41,228 bases of DNA. Origin: Acidimicrobiia bacterium (GTDB lineage: Bacteria; Actinomycetota; Acidimicrobiia; Acidimicrobiales; SKKL01). The DNA lies in NCBI GenBank assembly GCA_016649895.1, contig JAENWR010000024.1:1-41228 (forward strand). The letters run 5' to 3'. Of this stretch, positions 34,701-41,228 are shown one piece after another. The notes beneath the pieces are model-generated. The model had not been told where the DNA came from and ran no database searches. It saw only the letters and a list, made by a program, of their open reading frames with translations. The translations under genes were made by a program, and so were the position numbers. Each line of letters starts with the position of its first letter. The first letter of the stretch is position 1.

Positions 34701-36273
34701 GGCGGGTGGCACGCGGGCCGTCGGCGAGGATGGGCGAGCGCGGGCCGATGAGCGTGAGGAGGCTCATGACCGTCCGCTCGCGGATCGGGTCGATCGGGGG
34801 GTTCGTGACCTGGGCGAAGCGCTGGCGGAAGAAGTGGTGCAGCGGCCGCGGACGGCTTGCGAACGGTGGCAGGGGTGTGTCGTCGCCCATCGAGAAGGTC
34901 GGCTCGTAGGCGTCGTTGGCCATGGGCTTGAGCACCATCGCCAGCTCCTCCTTGGTGTAGCCGTGGGTGGCCTGGCGCTCGAGCAGGTCGGCCGGTGGGG
35001 TGAGCACGGCGTCGCCGCTCGACAGCCGGTGGAAGCCGTCGGCGGCCCAGCGGCTGTACGGCTCCTGGTCGGCCAGGCGCTGCTTCACCTGTGAGTCGAA
35101 CGCGACGCCACCGGCGGTCGGGTCGACCACGATGATCTGGCCCGGACCCAGCCGCCCCCGTTGCACCTGGCCGCGGCCCGACACGTCGACCGCGCCCACC
35201 TCGGAGGAGCAGACGACCAGGCCGTCGTCGCACACCTGCCAGCGAAGCGGCCGCAGTCCGTTGCGGTCGAGGAGTGCCCCGACCTTGGTGCCGTCGGTGA
35301 AGACGATGCCGGCGGGCCCGTCCCAGGGCTCCATCAGGGCACTGTGGTAGCGGTAGAAGCCCTGCACCTCGGTGGAGAGGCCGCGGCCCGCCTCCCACGC
35401 GTCGGGGATGAGCATGGCGATGGAGTGCTCCACACTGCGGCCGCCTCGGGTGAGCAGCTCGAGGGCGTCGTCGAGCTTCGCCGAGTCCGATCCGTTCGGG
35501 TCGAGCGCGGGACGGAAGATCTCCTCGGCACCGAGCCCGGCCGCCTCGGTGCCGAACTCGGCGCGAGCGCGCATGCGGTTCTCGTTGCCGTCGATCGCGT
35601 TGATCTCGCCGTTGTGGCAGAGCATGCGAAAGGGCTGTGCCCGCTCCCACGTGGGAAGGGTGTTGGTGGAGAAGCGCTGGTGGAACACGGCGAACGGCGC
35701 GGTGAAGCGCTCGTCGGTGAGGTCGGGATAGAAGTGGCCGAGCTCGTCGGCCGCGGCGAGGCCCTTGTAGACGATGGTGCGGAAGGAGCACGACGCCACG
35801 TAGGTACCCGGGCTGGTGATGAGGATCCGTCGCCGGGCGCGGAAGGCGGCACGCTCGGCATCGTCGATCTCGGTGGCGGGGTCCCGTGTGGCGACGATCG
35901 CCTGGACGATGGCGGGGCGACTGGCGCGTGCCGAGTCACCGAGCGCGCCGTCGTCGGTGGGTGGCACCCTCCAGTCGACGAGATCGAGGCCCTCGGCGTC
36001 GAGTGCTCGCTCGACGGCGGCTCGGGGATCGTCGCCGCGCACGAACAGGGTGGCCACACCGTGGCCGGCACCGAAGATGGCGGGAGGGATCGGCGTGAGC
36101 AGTCCGGCCCCGTCGCCCGAACGAGCGTCGGCGGCGACCGCGCCGCGATGCTTCACGTTGGCGAGGCCGGCCAGGGCGGCGGTGACGATGTCTCGGGACG
36201 CTCGGCCTCTGGCATCAGCGACGAAACCGATGCCGCATGCGTCGAGCTCTGGGTCGCCTTGGGACGAGGTCAT
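31690..36273 (-). CDS. gltB: glutamate synthase large subunit
   Basis: 1527 residues, full length for GltB. The ATG at 36273 puts the amidotransferase nucleophile at Cys13 in DACGIGFVADARG; a 12-residue propeptide would be removed. The N-terminal class-II glutaminase has the NGEINAIDGNENRMRARA loop. The central/FMN part carries GGEDPYRYR, SGANGGTGASPLSS and the [3Fe-4S] ligand motif MLRACHRDTCKPGVATQ. The C-terminal GXGXG domain has MTGGTVVVIGRVGFNFGAGMTGG. It moves the amide nitrogen of glutamine to 2-oxoglutarate. The small subunit GltD is not in this window. An ORF upstream extension to 36351 was rejected; the region there looks like structured leader. Confidence 0.95.
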   Translation of the reverse strand: MTSSQGDPELDACGIGFVADARGRASRDIVTAALAGLANVKHRGAVAADARSGDGAGLLTPIPPAIFGAGHGVATLFVRGDDPRAAVERALDAEGLDLVDWRVPPTDDGALGDSARASRPAIVQAIVATRDPATEIDDAERAAFRARRRILITSPGTYVASCSFRTIVYKGLAAADELGHFYPDLTDERFTAPFAVFHQRFSTNTLPTWERAQPFRMLCHNGEINAIDGNENRMRARAEFGTEAAGLGAEEIFRPALDPNGSDSAKLDDALELLTRGGRSVEHSIAMLIPDAWEAGRGLSTEVQGFYRYHSALMEPWDGPAGIVFTDGTKVGALLDRNGLRPLRWQVCDDGLVVCSSEVGAVDVSGRGQVQRGRLGPGQIIVVDPTAGGVAFDSQVKQRLADQEPYSRWAADGFHRLSSGDAVLTPPADLLERQATHGYTKEELAMVLKPMANDAYEPTFSMGDDTPLPPFASRPRPLHHFFRQRFAQVTNPPIDPIRERTVMSLLTLIGPRSPILADGPRATRLLSLSSFFLFPSALEQFHDPRRCPFTTAVLDATFPADEGPDGLRRAVIRLADEAAAAAAGGAGIVVIDDGNISPDVVPVPSLLSLGAVQQRLSDGLLRSTTSIVVVADDVRDVHHIAALVGYGADAICPRLALHTVGAEADNDDNTDNVSPEAQFNFQAACEAGLLKILSKIGISTIDSYRGAQIFEIIGLAPEVVDACFTGTSSTVGGIGWTAMGDDVLARHAAAWPDDGPPDLDSPGLVRVRKGGEYHAHSKEVVEALNRLTGTSEKPDTPRAPRIRRRSELTAVDAAGADAAAAARENDVDASPGQLKDMTAAHLLQRAIRGESTELYDSFAKLVNDRPTTELNDLLDLVGATAIPIDEVEPATAIATRFSTGAMSHGALSKEAHENLAQAMNLIGGKANCGEGGEDPYRYRTRGMGRDDKNSVIKQVASGRFGVTPEYLAFADEIQVKMAQGSKPGEGGQLPGHKVSAEIARLRHTQEGVGLISPPPHHDIYSIEDLAQLIYDLKQVNAAHVSVKLVSAAGVGTIAAGCVKALADVVHLSGANGGTGASPLSSIKHAGMPWELGLVDCQQSLVENGLRSRVKLRADGGFTTGRQVIIAALLGADEYSFGTAAMIAEGCIMLRACHRDTCKPGVATQRPHLRANFTGTPEGVAAYFMFVAEEVRGYLAQLGLQSVDQAIGRVDLLRQRVVGNPRVDSVDLSPLLERPGSPDSPTRFVERVEIQDPRSDLGDRLLADGYRPIWDGDHVELSYPIRNSDRSIGAALSGAVALEFGAQPPRGTATVHLTGSAGQSFGAFLGHGVHLDLHGEANDYVGKGMGGGRIVVRPPDDDISIGEGTHVDHTPVLGGNTCLYGATGGELFVAGAAGERFAVRNSGAMAVIEGVGDHGCEYMTGGTVVVIGRVGFNFGAGMTGGQAFIWDPILERLAARLNADLVEAVRPDVVALDDARWLLEQHVELTGSSRAIELLRAWETTEEQIWHVIPRDRSSRIAAGMARRVTNA

Positions 36274-36394
36274 GTCGGCTCCGTGGTGGGGGTCGGCGCG
36301 GTCGGTGGCACGAGCGGGACGAATCGAAGCGGGTCGGCTCCGTGGGGGCACCAGTCGAGGTACGACCGCCAGGTGTGCGCCGTTGCACCGGAGC

Positions 36395-36448
36395 CCTGAT
36401 CAGCCGACATCGTCGTCGGCGGGCGACGTTGCCCACGTCCCGATCAGG
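36395..36448. ncRNA. three-way-junction-like structured element upstream of gltB
   Basis: CCTGATC (36395-36401) and GATCAGG (36442-36448) pair perfectly and enclose two hairpins: GCCGAC/GTCGGC (36403-36408, 36415-36420) and GACGT/ACGTC (36425-36429, 36435-36439). This gives a compact three-way junction of 54 bases in the 264-base gap between gltB (minus) and a divergent gene. It could be a riboswitch or attenuator in the gltB leader, or a protein-binding site. I do not recognise it as any known class (no glnA-RNA, TPP, purine or glycine riboswitch signatures). Confidence 0.4.
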
Positions 36449-36537
36449 TTCGAGCGGATGATAGCCCCTCCGTCGATCGCCTCGGTGGCGGTGGTAGCGT
36501 CGGCCGCTGCTCGGATCGTCCTCGGAGGGCTACAAAC

Positions 36538-37788
36538 GTGAGTGATCAGACCGGTTCATGGCAACCCGACCCCTTCGGGCGCCACCAGTACCGCTACTGG
36601 GATGGCAGCAACTGGTCCGATCAGGTGTCGAACGACGGAGAGGTGGCGGTCGACCCGCCGCAGGCGGACCTCGCCGACGAGGGCGCAGGTGCCGAACCCA
36701 CGGCCGCCCCGGCGCCGCCCGAGACCTCGTCTGGCGCGGCCGAGCCGCCGCCCACCGAGGGCGTGCCGGCCACCGGCTGGGGCGCTCCGGCTGCGCCGCC
36801 TGCGTGGGGTGATCAGCCTGCTCCGGATCCCACCACCAGCATGGTCACCGCCGGTGGTGCGGGCGGCGGATCCGCGGCGGTGGGCTCCACGCCCACGTCG
36901 TCAGGCGAGCCGCCCAAGCGATCGAGTGGGAACAAGCCGGCGTTCATCATCGGTGGGATCCTTCTTCTCCTCGTCATCGGCGCCGGCGCCTACCTCCTGC
37001 TGTCGGGCGACGACGATGCGTCGCGAGCCGAGCTCATCGCCGCGTTCCAGGACGAGGGTGATCTCGATGAGGAGACCGCCACCTGTGTGGTCGACGCTCT
37101 CGACGACGAGATCGGTCTCGATCGGCTCACCGAGATCGCGGAGGACTCCGACACGGCCACCAAGGCCGAGGAGCTCGCGCTCACAGGCGCGGTCATCGGG
37201 TGCTTCGGCGGGGACGCCCTCGGCGACAACACCGGCGGTGATGACACCACCGATGGGGCGGACACCACCGAGACCACCGATGACGACGACACCACACCTA
37301 CGACCGAGCGTGCGAGCGACGGCGTGGGCGGGATTCCCGAGATCGGCCCGGGGGAGACCGATGAGATCGTCGACATGTTCATCCAGATGTTCGGGTTCAC
37401 CGAAGAGCAGGCGACCTGTTTCACCGACGAGCTCATCGGAGGCGACAACCCTGCCTTCAACGGCATGCTGGAGGGCTCCGACGAGATCGACGCGGGGATG
37501 ATGACCGCGATGTTCGACGTCTTCGCCGAGTGCGACATCCCGCTCGAGAGCTTGATGGGTGGCGGTATTCCCGGCGCCACCCCCGGATCGTCCTCCGACG
37601 GCCAGAGCTACGGCGACGACCCCACGCTCGACGCCATGTGGGATGCCTGCGAGGGTGGCGACGGCGAGGCCTGTGACGACCTCTACTTCCAGTCGGCCCT
37701 CGGCTCGGAGTACGAGGAGTTCGGCGACACCTGCGGTGGACGCTTCGAGCGCGGCGATGTGCTCTGCTCCACCGAGGACCTCGGCTGA
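36538..37788 (+). CDS. membrane-anchored protein with DUF2510 domain and acidic exterior
   Basis: 416 residues from a GTG. Residues 5-30 are a DUF2510 motif (GSWQPDPFGRHQYRYWDGSNWSDQV). A proline/alanine/threonine-rich linker follows, then one transmembrane helix (AFIIGGILLLLVIGAGAYLLL, ~132-152). The outer part is highly acidic and threonine-rich, with a tandem pair of small cysteine-bearing modules: EETATCVVDALDDEIG and EEQATCFTDELIGGDN. The extreme C-terminus again has a Cys-rich stretch (AMWDACEGGDGEACDDLYFQSALGSEYEEFGDTCGGR). The two modules look like a duplication. Function unknown; cell-envelope sensor or binding protein is possible. A strong terminator follows. Confidence 0.75.
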   Translation: MSDQTGSWQPDPFGRHQYRYWDGSNWSDQVSNDGEVAVDPPQADLADEGAGAEPTAAPAPPETSSGAAEPPPTEGVPATGWGAPAAPPAWGDQPAPDPTTSMVTAGGAGGGSAAVGSTPTSSGEPPKRSSGNKPAFIIGGILLLLVIGAGAYLLLSGDDDASRAELIAAFQDEGDLDEETATCVVDALDDEIGLDRLTEIAEDSDTATKAEELALTGAVIGCFGGDALGDNTGGDDTTDGADTTETTDDDDTTPTTERASDGVGGIPEIGPGETDEIVDMFIQMFGFTEEQATCFTDELIGGDNPAFNGMLEGSDEIDAGMMTAMFDVFAECDIPLESLMGGGIPGATPGSSSDGQSYGDDPTLDAMWDACEGGDGEACDDLYFQSALGSEYEEFGDTCGGRFERGDVLCSTEDLG

Positions 37789-37813
37789 TCATCTGAGCCA
37801 ACCGCTTCCTCGC

Positions 37814-37843
37814 AGCAGGCCGGTCCTTCGGGGCCGGCCTGCT
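37814..37843 (+). terminator. strong UUCG-capped hairpin terminator
   Basis: AGCAGGCCGG (37814-37823) pairs with CCGGCCTGCT (37834-37843). The inner TCC/GGG extension makes 13 pairs capped by a UUCG tetraloop. It follows the stop of the DUF2510 gene by 25 bases. No long T-run; the CTGTCGC after it is short of U. It may be bidirectional, since the acyltransferase gene converges on it. Confidence 0.85.
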
Positions 37844-37850
37844 GTCGCGC

Positions 37851-37902
37851 TCAGCGGAGGTTCAGCTGGTCAGCGCCGCCCGGTCGAGGTCAGCGGAGGT
37901 TC
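37851..37902. repeat. 13-bp direct repeat at the acyltransferase 3' end
   Basis: TCAGCGGAGGTTC occurs at 37851-37863 and 37890-37902, 39 bases apart, a multiple of three. On the minus strand each encodes NLR-stop, so a loss of the first stop would extend the product by 13 residues to the same end. Probably a small tandem duplication. Confidence 0.6.
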
Positions 37903-38816
37903 GGCCACCGCCGACGGGTCCGCCGGCGCTGAGGATCTCGTTCGCCCAGCGCCCAGGTGCGACGCCAGCCGCCGGCCTCGGGTCCCGACAGCGACGGGGT
38001 GGCGCCAGAGGCCGCGTTGCGCCGGGAGGTCCACCAGTCGGTGCTCGACTCGTCGGCGAGCTCGGCGACTGCGGTCTCGATGTGGGCGCCGAGCCGCCGG
38101 GTGTCGTCGCCTGCGCCCGGCACGATGGGCACGCCGAACGTGACGGTGGTGGCGGCGCGCCGGGGCCGGTTGCTGCCCTTCGGCATCACGCGGTCGGTGC
38201 CGGCGATGTGCACCGGCACCACCGGGACCCCGCACCGGATGGAGAGGTAGGCGGCGCCACCTCGGAACTCCTGGCCCCAGCCGTCGGGGCTGCGTCCCCC
38301 CTCGGGGAAGATGAGCAGGCTCCACCCCTCGTCGATGAGGGCAGCGGCCCGATCGGCGCTGTCGCGCGAGATCTTCGTGCGCTCGATGGGCACGGCGTTG
38401 AGAGCGAGGGCCGACATGGTGCCGGTGGGGCGTGTGCCGAAGAAGTAGTCGGCGGCCGCGCCCACGAACGTGCGATGCCGCCAGGGCTCGGGGATCGAGG
38501 TGAGCATCAGCGGGGTGTCGAGGTGGCTGTGGTGGTTCGCGGCGAAGATCACCGGGCCATCGAGCCCGTCGAGCCGATCGAGCCCCTGGCGCACGGGTGG
38601 GGCGAGCACCGCCACCGCCGGGCGCATCACCCCTTCGAGCAACGCCAGGCGCGCCAGCCGGGCGGGGTAGCGCCGAGCCCAGTCGGTGCGGAAGTCGGAT
38701 CCGGTGCGACGATGCTCGGGCGGGAGCTCCACGCCACGCGGGACCGTGGGGGCGCGGTAGGGGAAGGGCAGCAGGCGCACGAGTCGGCTCGGCGAGAGGC
38801 TCGAGCGTCCGCTCAC
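37890..38816 (-). CDS. PlsC-type 1-acyl-glycerol-phosphate acyltransferase-like protein
   Basis: 308 residues from the GTG at 38816. The acyltransferase signature H-x4-D is His95-Asp100 in NHHSHLDT, and FPEGGRS (~170-176) is the second block. PVVPVHIAGTDRVMP follows as the fourth. The start overlaps the upstream LarA-like gene's stop as GTGA. It is of the PlsC class but without clear membrane helices at either end, so may be peripheral. Acyl acceptor unknown; co-transcription with the LarA-like and ADH genes suggests an acceptor made by them. Confidence 0.85.
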   Translation of the reverse strand: MSGRSSLSPSRLVRLLPFPYRAPTVPRGVELPPEHRRTGSDFRTDWARRYPARLARLALLEGVMRPAVAVLAPPVRQGLDRLDGLDGPVIFAANHHSHLDTPLMLTSIPEPWRHRTFVGAAADYFFGTRPTGTMSALALNAVPIERTKISRDSADRAAALIDEGWSLLIFPEGGRSPDGWGQEFRGGAAYLSIRCGVPVVPVHIAGTDRVMPKGSNRPRRAATTVTFGVPIVPGAGDDTRRLGAHIETAVAELADESSTDWWTSRRNAASGATPSLSGPEAGGWRRTWALGERDPQRRRTRRRWPNLR

Positions 38817-40423
38817 GTCACATCGGCCATGAGGATCGGCGGGTTGTGGAAGTGCGTGATCGTGGCCTGAGGCCCCACGACGTCGGATGCGATCTCGAGC
38901 GCGTCCTGCAGGGTCGAGGCGGGACTGAACCCGAGCCGGCGCACGGCCCTCACGTCGCCCCCGACGATGATCACCCGGCCCAGGTGCTGGAGGGCATGGG
39001 CACCCCAGTACCACATGTAGAAGGGGTGGACGCCGTGGTAGGCGTAGGAGGTGCGGTACAGGTGGCGGTACCACTCGTCCTCGGCGTACTGCTTCTCGTA
39101 CTTGGCCGCGATCTCCACCGGGTCGGTGGTGTCGGCCAGCACCTGCTCGAAGAAGTCGATGTAGCTCGGGTGGTGCACCGGGTGGAACTCCCACGGAGTG
39201 GGGTGGCTCATGATGAGCACACCACCCTCGCGCACGAGCGGCCGGCCCTTGTAGAGGTTGAAGAAGTAGCCGAGCCCGAGGCACATCACGAGGATCGGGT
39301 TCATGATCGAGTTCACGTTGTAGGGCCCGATGTAGGGCAGGCCCATCGTGAGGATGTCGGTCTGGCCTTCGACCGCCACGAGGTGCTGGCGGTAGACGTT
39401 GGCCGTGGTCACCTCGTGCACCGCTTCGATCTCGCCGGCCTGCACCGAGGTGAGCTCGTATGGCGCCTCCCACGACTGGAAGATCTGGCGTCGGCGGGTG
39501 GCCGCCAGCACGTCAAGGCCCTTCTTCATGGCGAGGAAGGTGGCGCGGTCGCGGCCGGTCCACTCCCATTCGCGCTTCTGGAGCATCGACAGCGGGCCCG
39601 TGCGGCCGAAGGTGTTGTTGTTGATCGTGGTCTCGATCTGGAAGATCTTCACCCCGGCGTCGCGGATGACGTCGCCCTGGCGCCAGTTGCTCTTGTGCAG
39701 CTCTGAGCTGTTCTGGTCCATGAACGAGCGTGACTGCGTCATGGTCTCGGGGTTGTGGTGGGCGCGCACGCCGGCGTAGCCCGAGAGCCCGGTGGCGGTG
39801 CTCTTGTGGCCGCCGTCCATCGACACGATGTTGATGTTGACGTAGACGATGAGGTCGCTCTCGGCTGCGCGCTTGCTCATCTGCACGTCTTCGCCGTGGC
39901 GGGTCTGGCCGAGGATGACCATGCCGTCGGGGTCCTCGGCGTCGTGGTTGTAGAGGAGGCCCCGGGGTGCGAAGGCGTCGTACACCCGGTCGCCGACTGC
40001 GTGGCGCAGCTCGTCCTCGGTCATGCGGCGGTGCAGGGCGAGGGCGGCGATGATGTGCACGTCGTCGACGCCGGCTTCGGCGGCGAGGTCGAGCACCTGC
40101 TCGATGATGCGCTGGCGCACGTCGGGCCGCTGCATCTTGGGCAGCGGCAACGACACGTCGTCGAACGCGATGGTGAGCTTCATGCCCTTGGTGAGCAGGG
40201 CAGGGAGCGGGTCGGAGTCGCCGAGCGGGTTGAGCAGGGCGTCGCGGATCGCGCCCTCGGGATCGGCGAGGCCTTTCATCGGTTCGGCCGGGTAGATCAC
40301 CCGGGAGCGGCCGGGCGGGAGCTTCTCGAGCCGGAACCCCTCCCCGTGGTGGAACACGATGGGAGGGGTCGAACGGTCGACCTCGAGGACGAAGCCGGGA
40401 CGTGGGCTGCGGCGGGTGCTCAC
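38813..40423 (-). CDS. LarA-like (DUF2088) protein
   Basis: 536 residues from the GTG at 40423. The N-terminal ~300 residues match the lactate racemase LarA/DUF2088 fold: AFDDVSLPLP, ALHRRMTEDELR (His131 at the position of the LarA catalytic His108), YNHDAEDPDG and GGHKSTATGLSGY (Lys207 at the position of the Lys that holds the nickel-pincer cofactor in LarA). The segment where LarA has another nickel-linked histidine reads YVNINIVSM and lacks one. The C-terminal 200 residues, with YTSYAYHGVHPFYMWYWGAHA, are longer than LarA and not recognised. It may racemise or epimerise a hydroxy acid or sugar, or do something new. Overlaps ADH by GTGA and PlsC by GTGA. LarB/C/E cofactor-assembly genes are not in the window. 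Confidence 0.7.
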   Translation of the reverse strand: MSTRRSPRPGFVLEVDRSTPPIVFHHGEGFRLEKLPPGRSRVIYPAEPMKGLADPEGAIRDALLNPLGDSDPLPALLTKGMKLTIAFDDVSLPLPKMQRPDVRQRIIEQVLDLAAEAGVDDVHIIAALALHRRMTEDELRHAVGDRVYDAFAPRGLLYNHDAEDPDGMVILGQTRHGEDVQMSKRAAESDLIVYVNINIVSMDGGHKSTATGLSGYAGVRAHHNPETMTQSRSFMDQNSSELHKSNWRQGDVIRDAGVKIFQIETTINNNTFGRTGPLSMLQKREWEWTGRDRATFLAMKKGLDVLAATRRRQIFQSWEAPYELTSVQAGEIEAVHEVTTANVYRQHLVAVEGQTDILTMGLPYIGPYNVNSIMNPILVMCLGLGYFFNLYKGRPLVREGGVLIMSHPTPWEFHPVHHPSYIDFFEQVLADTTDPVEIAAKYEKQYAEDEWYRHLYRTSYAYHGVHPFYMWYWGAHALQHLGRVIIVGGDVRAVRRLGFSPASTLQDALEIASDVVGPQATITHFHNPPILMADVT

Positions 40424-41228
40424 AGGCGGGTGCGCTCCTTCTCGTCGCGGAGGTCGAACGCGACCTTCACGGCGCCGCGGGGCCCAGCGGCCGCCGCGTG
40501 CTCGATGGCGTCGCGGTAGCGCGACAGGGGATAGGTGGCCGACACGAGGCGGCCGAGGTCGGCGTGGCGCACCAGTTCGAACGCGAGGTCGAAGGTGCGC
40601 GCCCGGTGGTCGGTGCCGGCGCCGGACGGGTCGGAGATGGTCTCGGTGCCGTAGGCGTAGGCGCCCACCAGCTCGATCTCGCGGTGCCACAGGCCAGTGA
40701 GGTCGACGTCGACCGAGCCGGGCATGCCCACGAGCACGACCCGTCCCTTGGGGCGGACGGCGGCGAGGCTGTCGGCGATGCTGGTCGAGGATCCGACGCA
40801 GTCGACCACGACGTCGGCCCCTCCGGTGAGGCGGTCGATGCGTCCGTCGCCGACCGCGAGGCTGCCGGTGACACGCCGGATGCCGCGCAGCCACTCGTCG
40901 GAGGCGACGACGATGTCGGCCCCCAACCGCGCGGCGAGTTTGCGCTGCTCGGGGTAGCGGGCCGCCACGAGGATCGCGGCCGTAGGAGCGAAGCGGCGGA
41001 GCGCCGCGATCGTGAGCAGGCCGAGGGTGCCGGCGCCGAGCACCGCCACGGTGCCGCCGTCGGGCACCCGGGCGCGCAGCGCAGCGTGCACCGCGCAGGC
41101 GGTGGGCTCCACCATGACGGCGGCCTCGTCGTCCATGTCGTCGGGCACCGAGTGGAGCTGCGAGCGGTGGGCCACCATCGAGGTGGACCAGCCGCCGCCG
41201 GTGTCGCAGCAGAACCCCGTCTGGAGGC
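40420..41228 (-). CDS. zinc-binding alcohol dehydrogenase (MDR), 5' end outside the window
   Basis: Partial. The reading frame enters from the right edge with GFCCDTGGGWSTSMVAHRSQL, typical of the middle of medium-chain Zn-dehydrogenases, so the 5' end lies beyond 41228. VAVLGAGTLGLLTIAAL is the Rossmann NAD(P)-binding motif. ADVVVDCVGSS and GRVVLVGMPG follow, as in sorbitol/threonine-dehydrogenase-like enzymes. The catalytic zinc ligands would lie in the missing part. Its stop overlaps the LarA-like start as GTGA. Likely oxidises a hydroxyl of the same substrate handled by the next two enzymes. Confidence 0.85.
   Translation of the reverse strand, partial: LQTGFCCDTGGGWSTSMVAHRSQLHSVPDDMDDEAAVMVEPTACAVHAALRARVPDGGTVAVLGAGTLGLLTIAALRRFAPTAAILVAARYPEQRKLAARLGADIVVASDEWLRGIRRVTGSLAVGDGRIDRLTGGADVVVDCVGSSTSIADSLAAVRPKGRVVLVGMPGSVDVDLTGLWHREIELVGAYAYGTETISDPSGAGTDHRARTFDLAFELVRHADLGRLVSATYPLSRYRDAIEHAAAAGPRGAVKVAFDLRDEKERTRL

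Noticed and set aside
36274-36351. Upstream extension of gltB to 36351
   Set aside because: Would add 26 non-conserved residues before the Cys-bearing N-terminus; ATG at 36273 gives a normal short propeptide.

Overview
The window is high-GC, densely packed bacterial DNA with many GTG starts and frequent short gene overlaps. GC content, gene families (Pat-type acetyltransferase with fused acyl-CoA-synthetase-like domain, DUF2510-type N-termini such as GWHQ..DGRWFPP, 6C-like RNA, HutC/GntR, acyl-CoA carboxylase) point to an actinobacterium, most likely of the Acidimicrobiia type. That placement is inference; no rRNA is present.

Layout. 1-1.2 kb: debris, a TPR regulator fragment running directly into a truncated ISAs1-like transposase. 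1.2-10.5 kb: assorted single genes (alpha/beta hydrolase, tRNA-Cys, an AlbA/Schlafen-type regulator with a striking palindromic operator, a PhyH dioxygenase divergent from a P-loop kinase, a crotonase, small membrane proteins, tRNA-Val, a PilZ protein, an MFS carrier, HU). 10.5-18.5 kb: a broken DUF885 peptidase-like gene, a GNAT/acyl-CoA-synthetase fusion, acyl-CoA dehydrogenase coupled to a DUF971 protein, a GNAT-quinone oxidoreductase pair, and a membrane gene with a one-base frameshift. 18.5-21.6 kb: citrate synthase, acyl-CoA carboxylase carboxyltransferase, and a 6C-like small RNA. 21.6-26.5 kb: a LysR regulator and a ferric-iron ABC transporter whose ATPase lies on the opposite strand and overlaps the permease tail; a near-perfect palindrome covers the ATPase start. 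26.5-29.7 kb: aconitase divergent from a HutC-type GntR regulator. 29.7-31.7 kb: a small accessory island with a CcdA/MazF-like toxin-antitoxin pair, a diverged remnant of the gltB 3' end, low-GC sequence and a secreted four-cysteine protein. 31.7-36.5 kb: gltB, preceded by a three-way-junction-like structured segment. 36.5-37.8 kb: a DUF2510 membrane protein with a strong UUCG terminator. 37.9-41.2 kb: a tightly overlapping operon of a zinc alcohol dehydrogenase (cut by the window edge), a LarA-like (DUF2088) enzyme and a PlsC-type acyltransferase.

How it works together. The core is central metabolism: citrate synthase, aconitase, glutamate synthase large subunit and acyl-CoA enzymes. Around it sit iron acquisition (aconitase and GltB are Fe-S enzymes, so their neighbourhood with an iron transporter is sensible) and regulatory RNA/DNA elements. 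The least explained parts are the LarA-like/ADH/PlsC operon, the gltB-flanked island, and the non-coding elements near 3.6, 21.4, 26.5 and 36.4 kb. Three reading-frame breaks in two otherwise conserved genes could be genuine decay or assembly errors.
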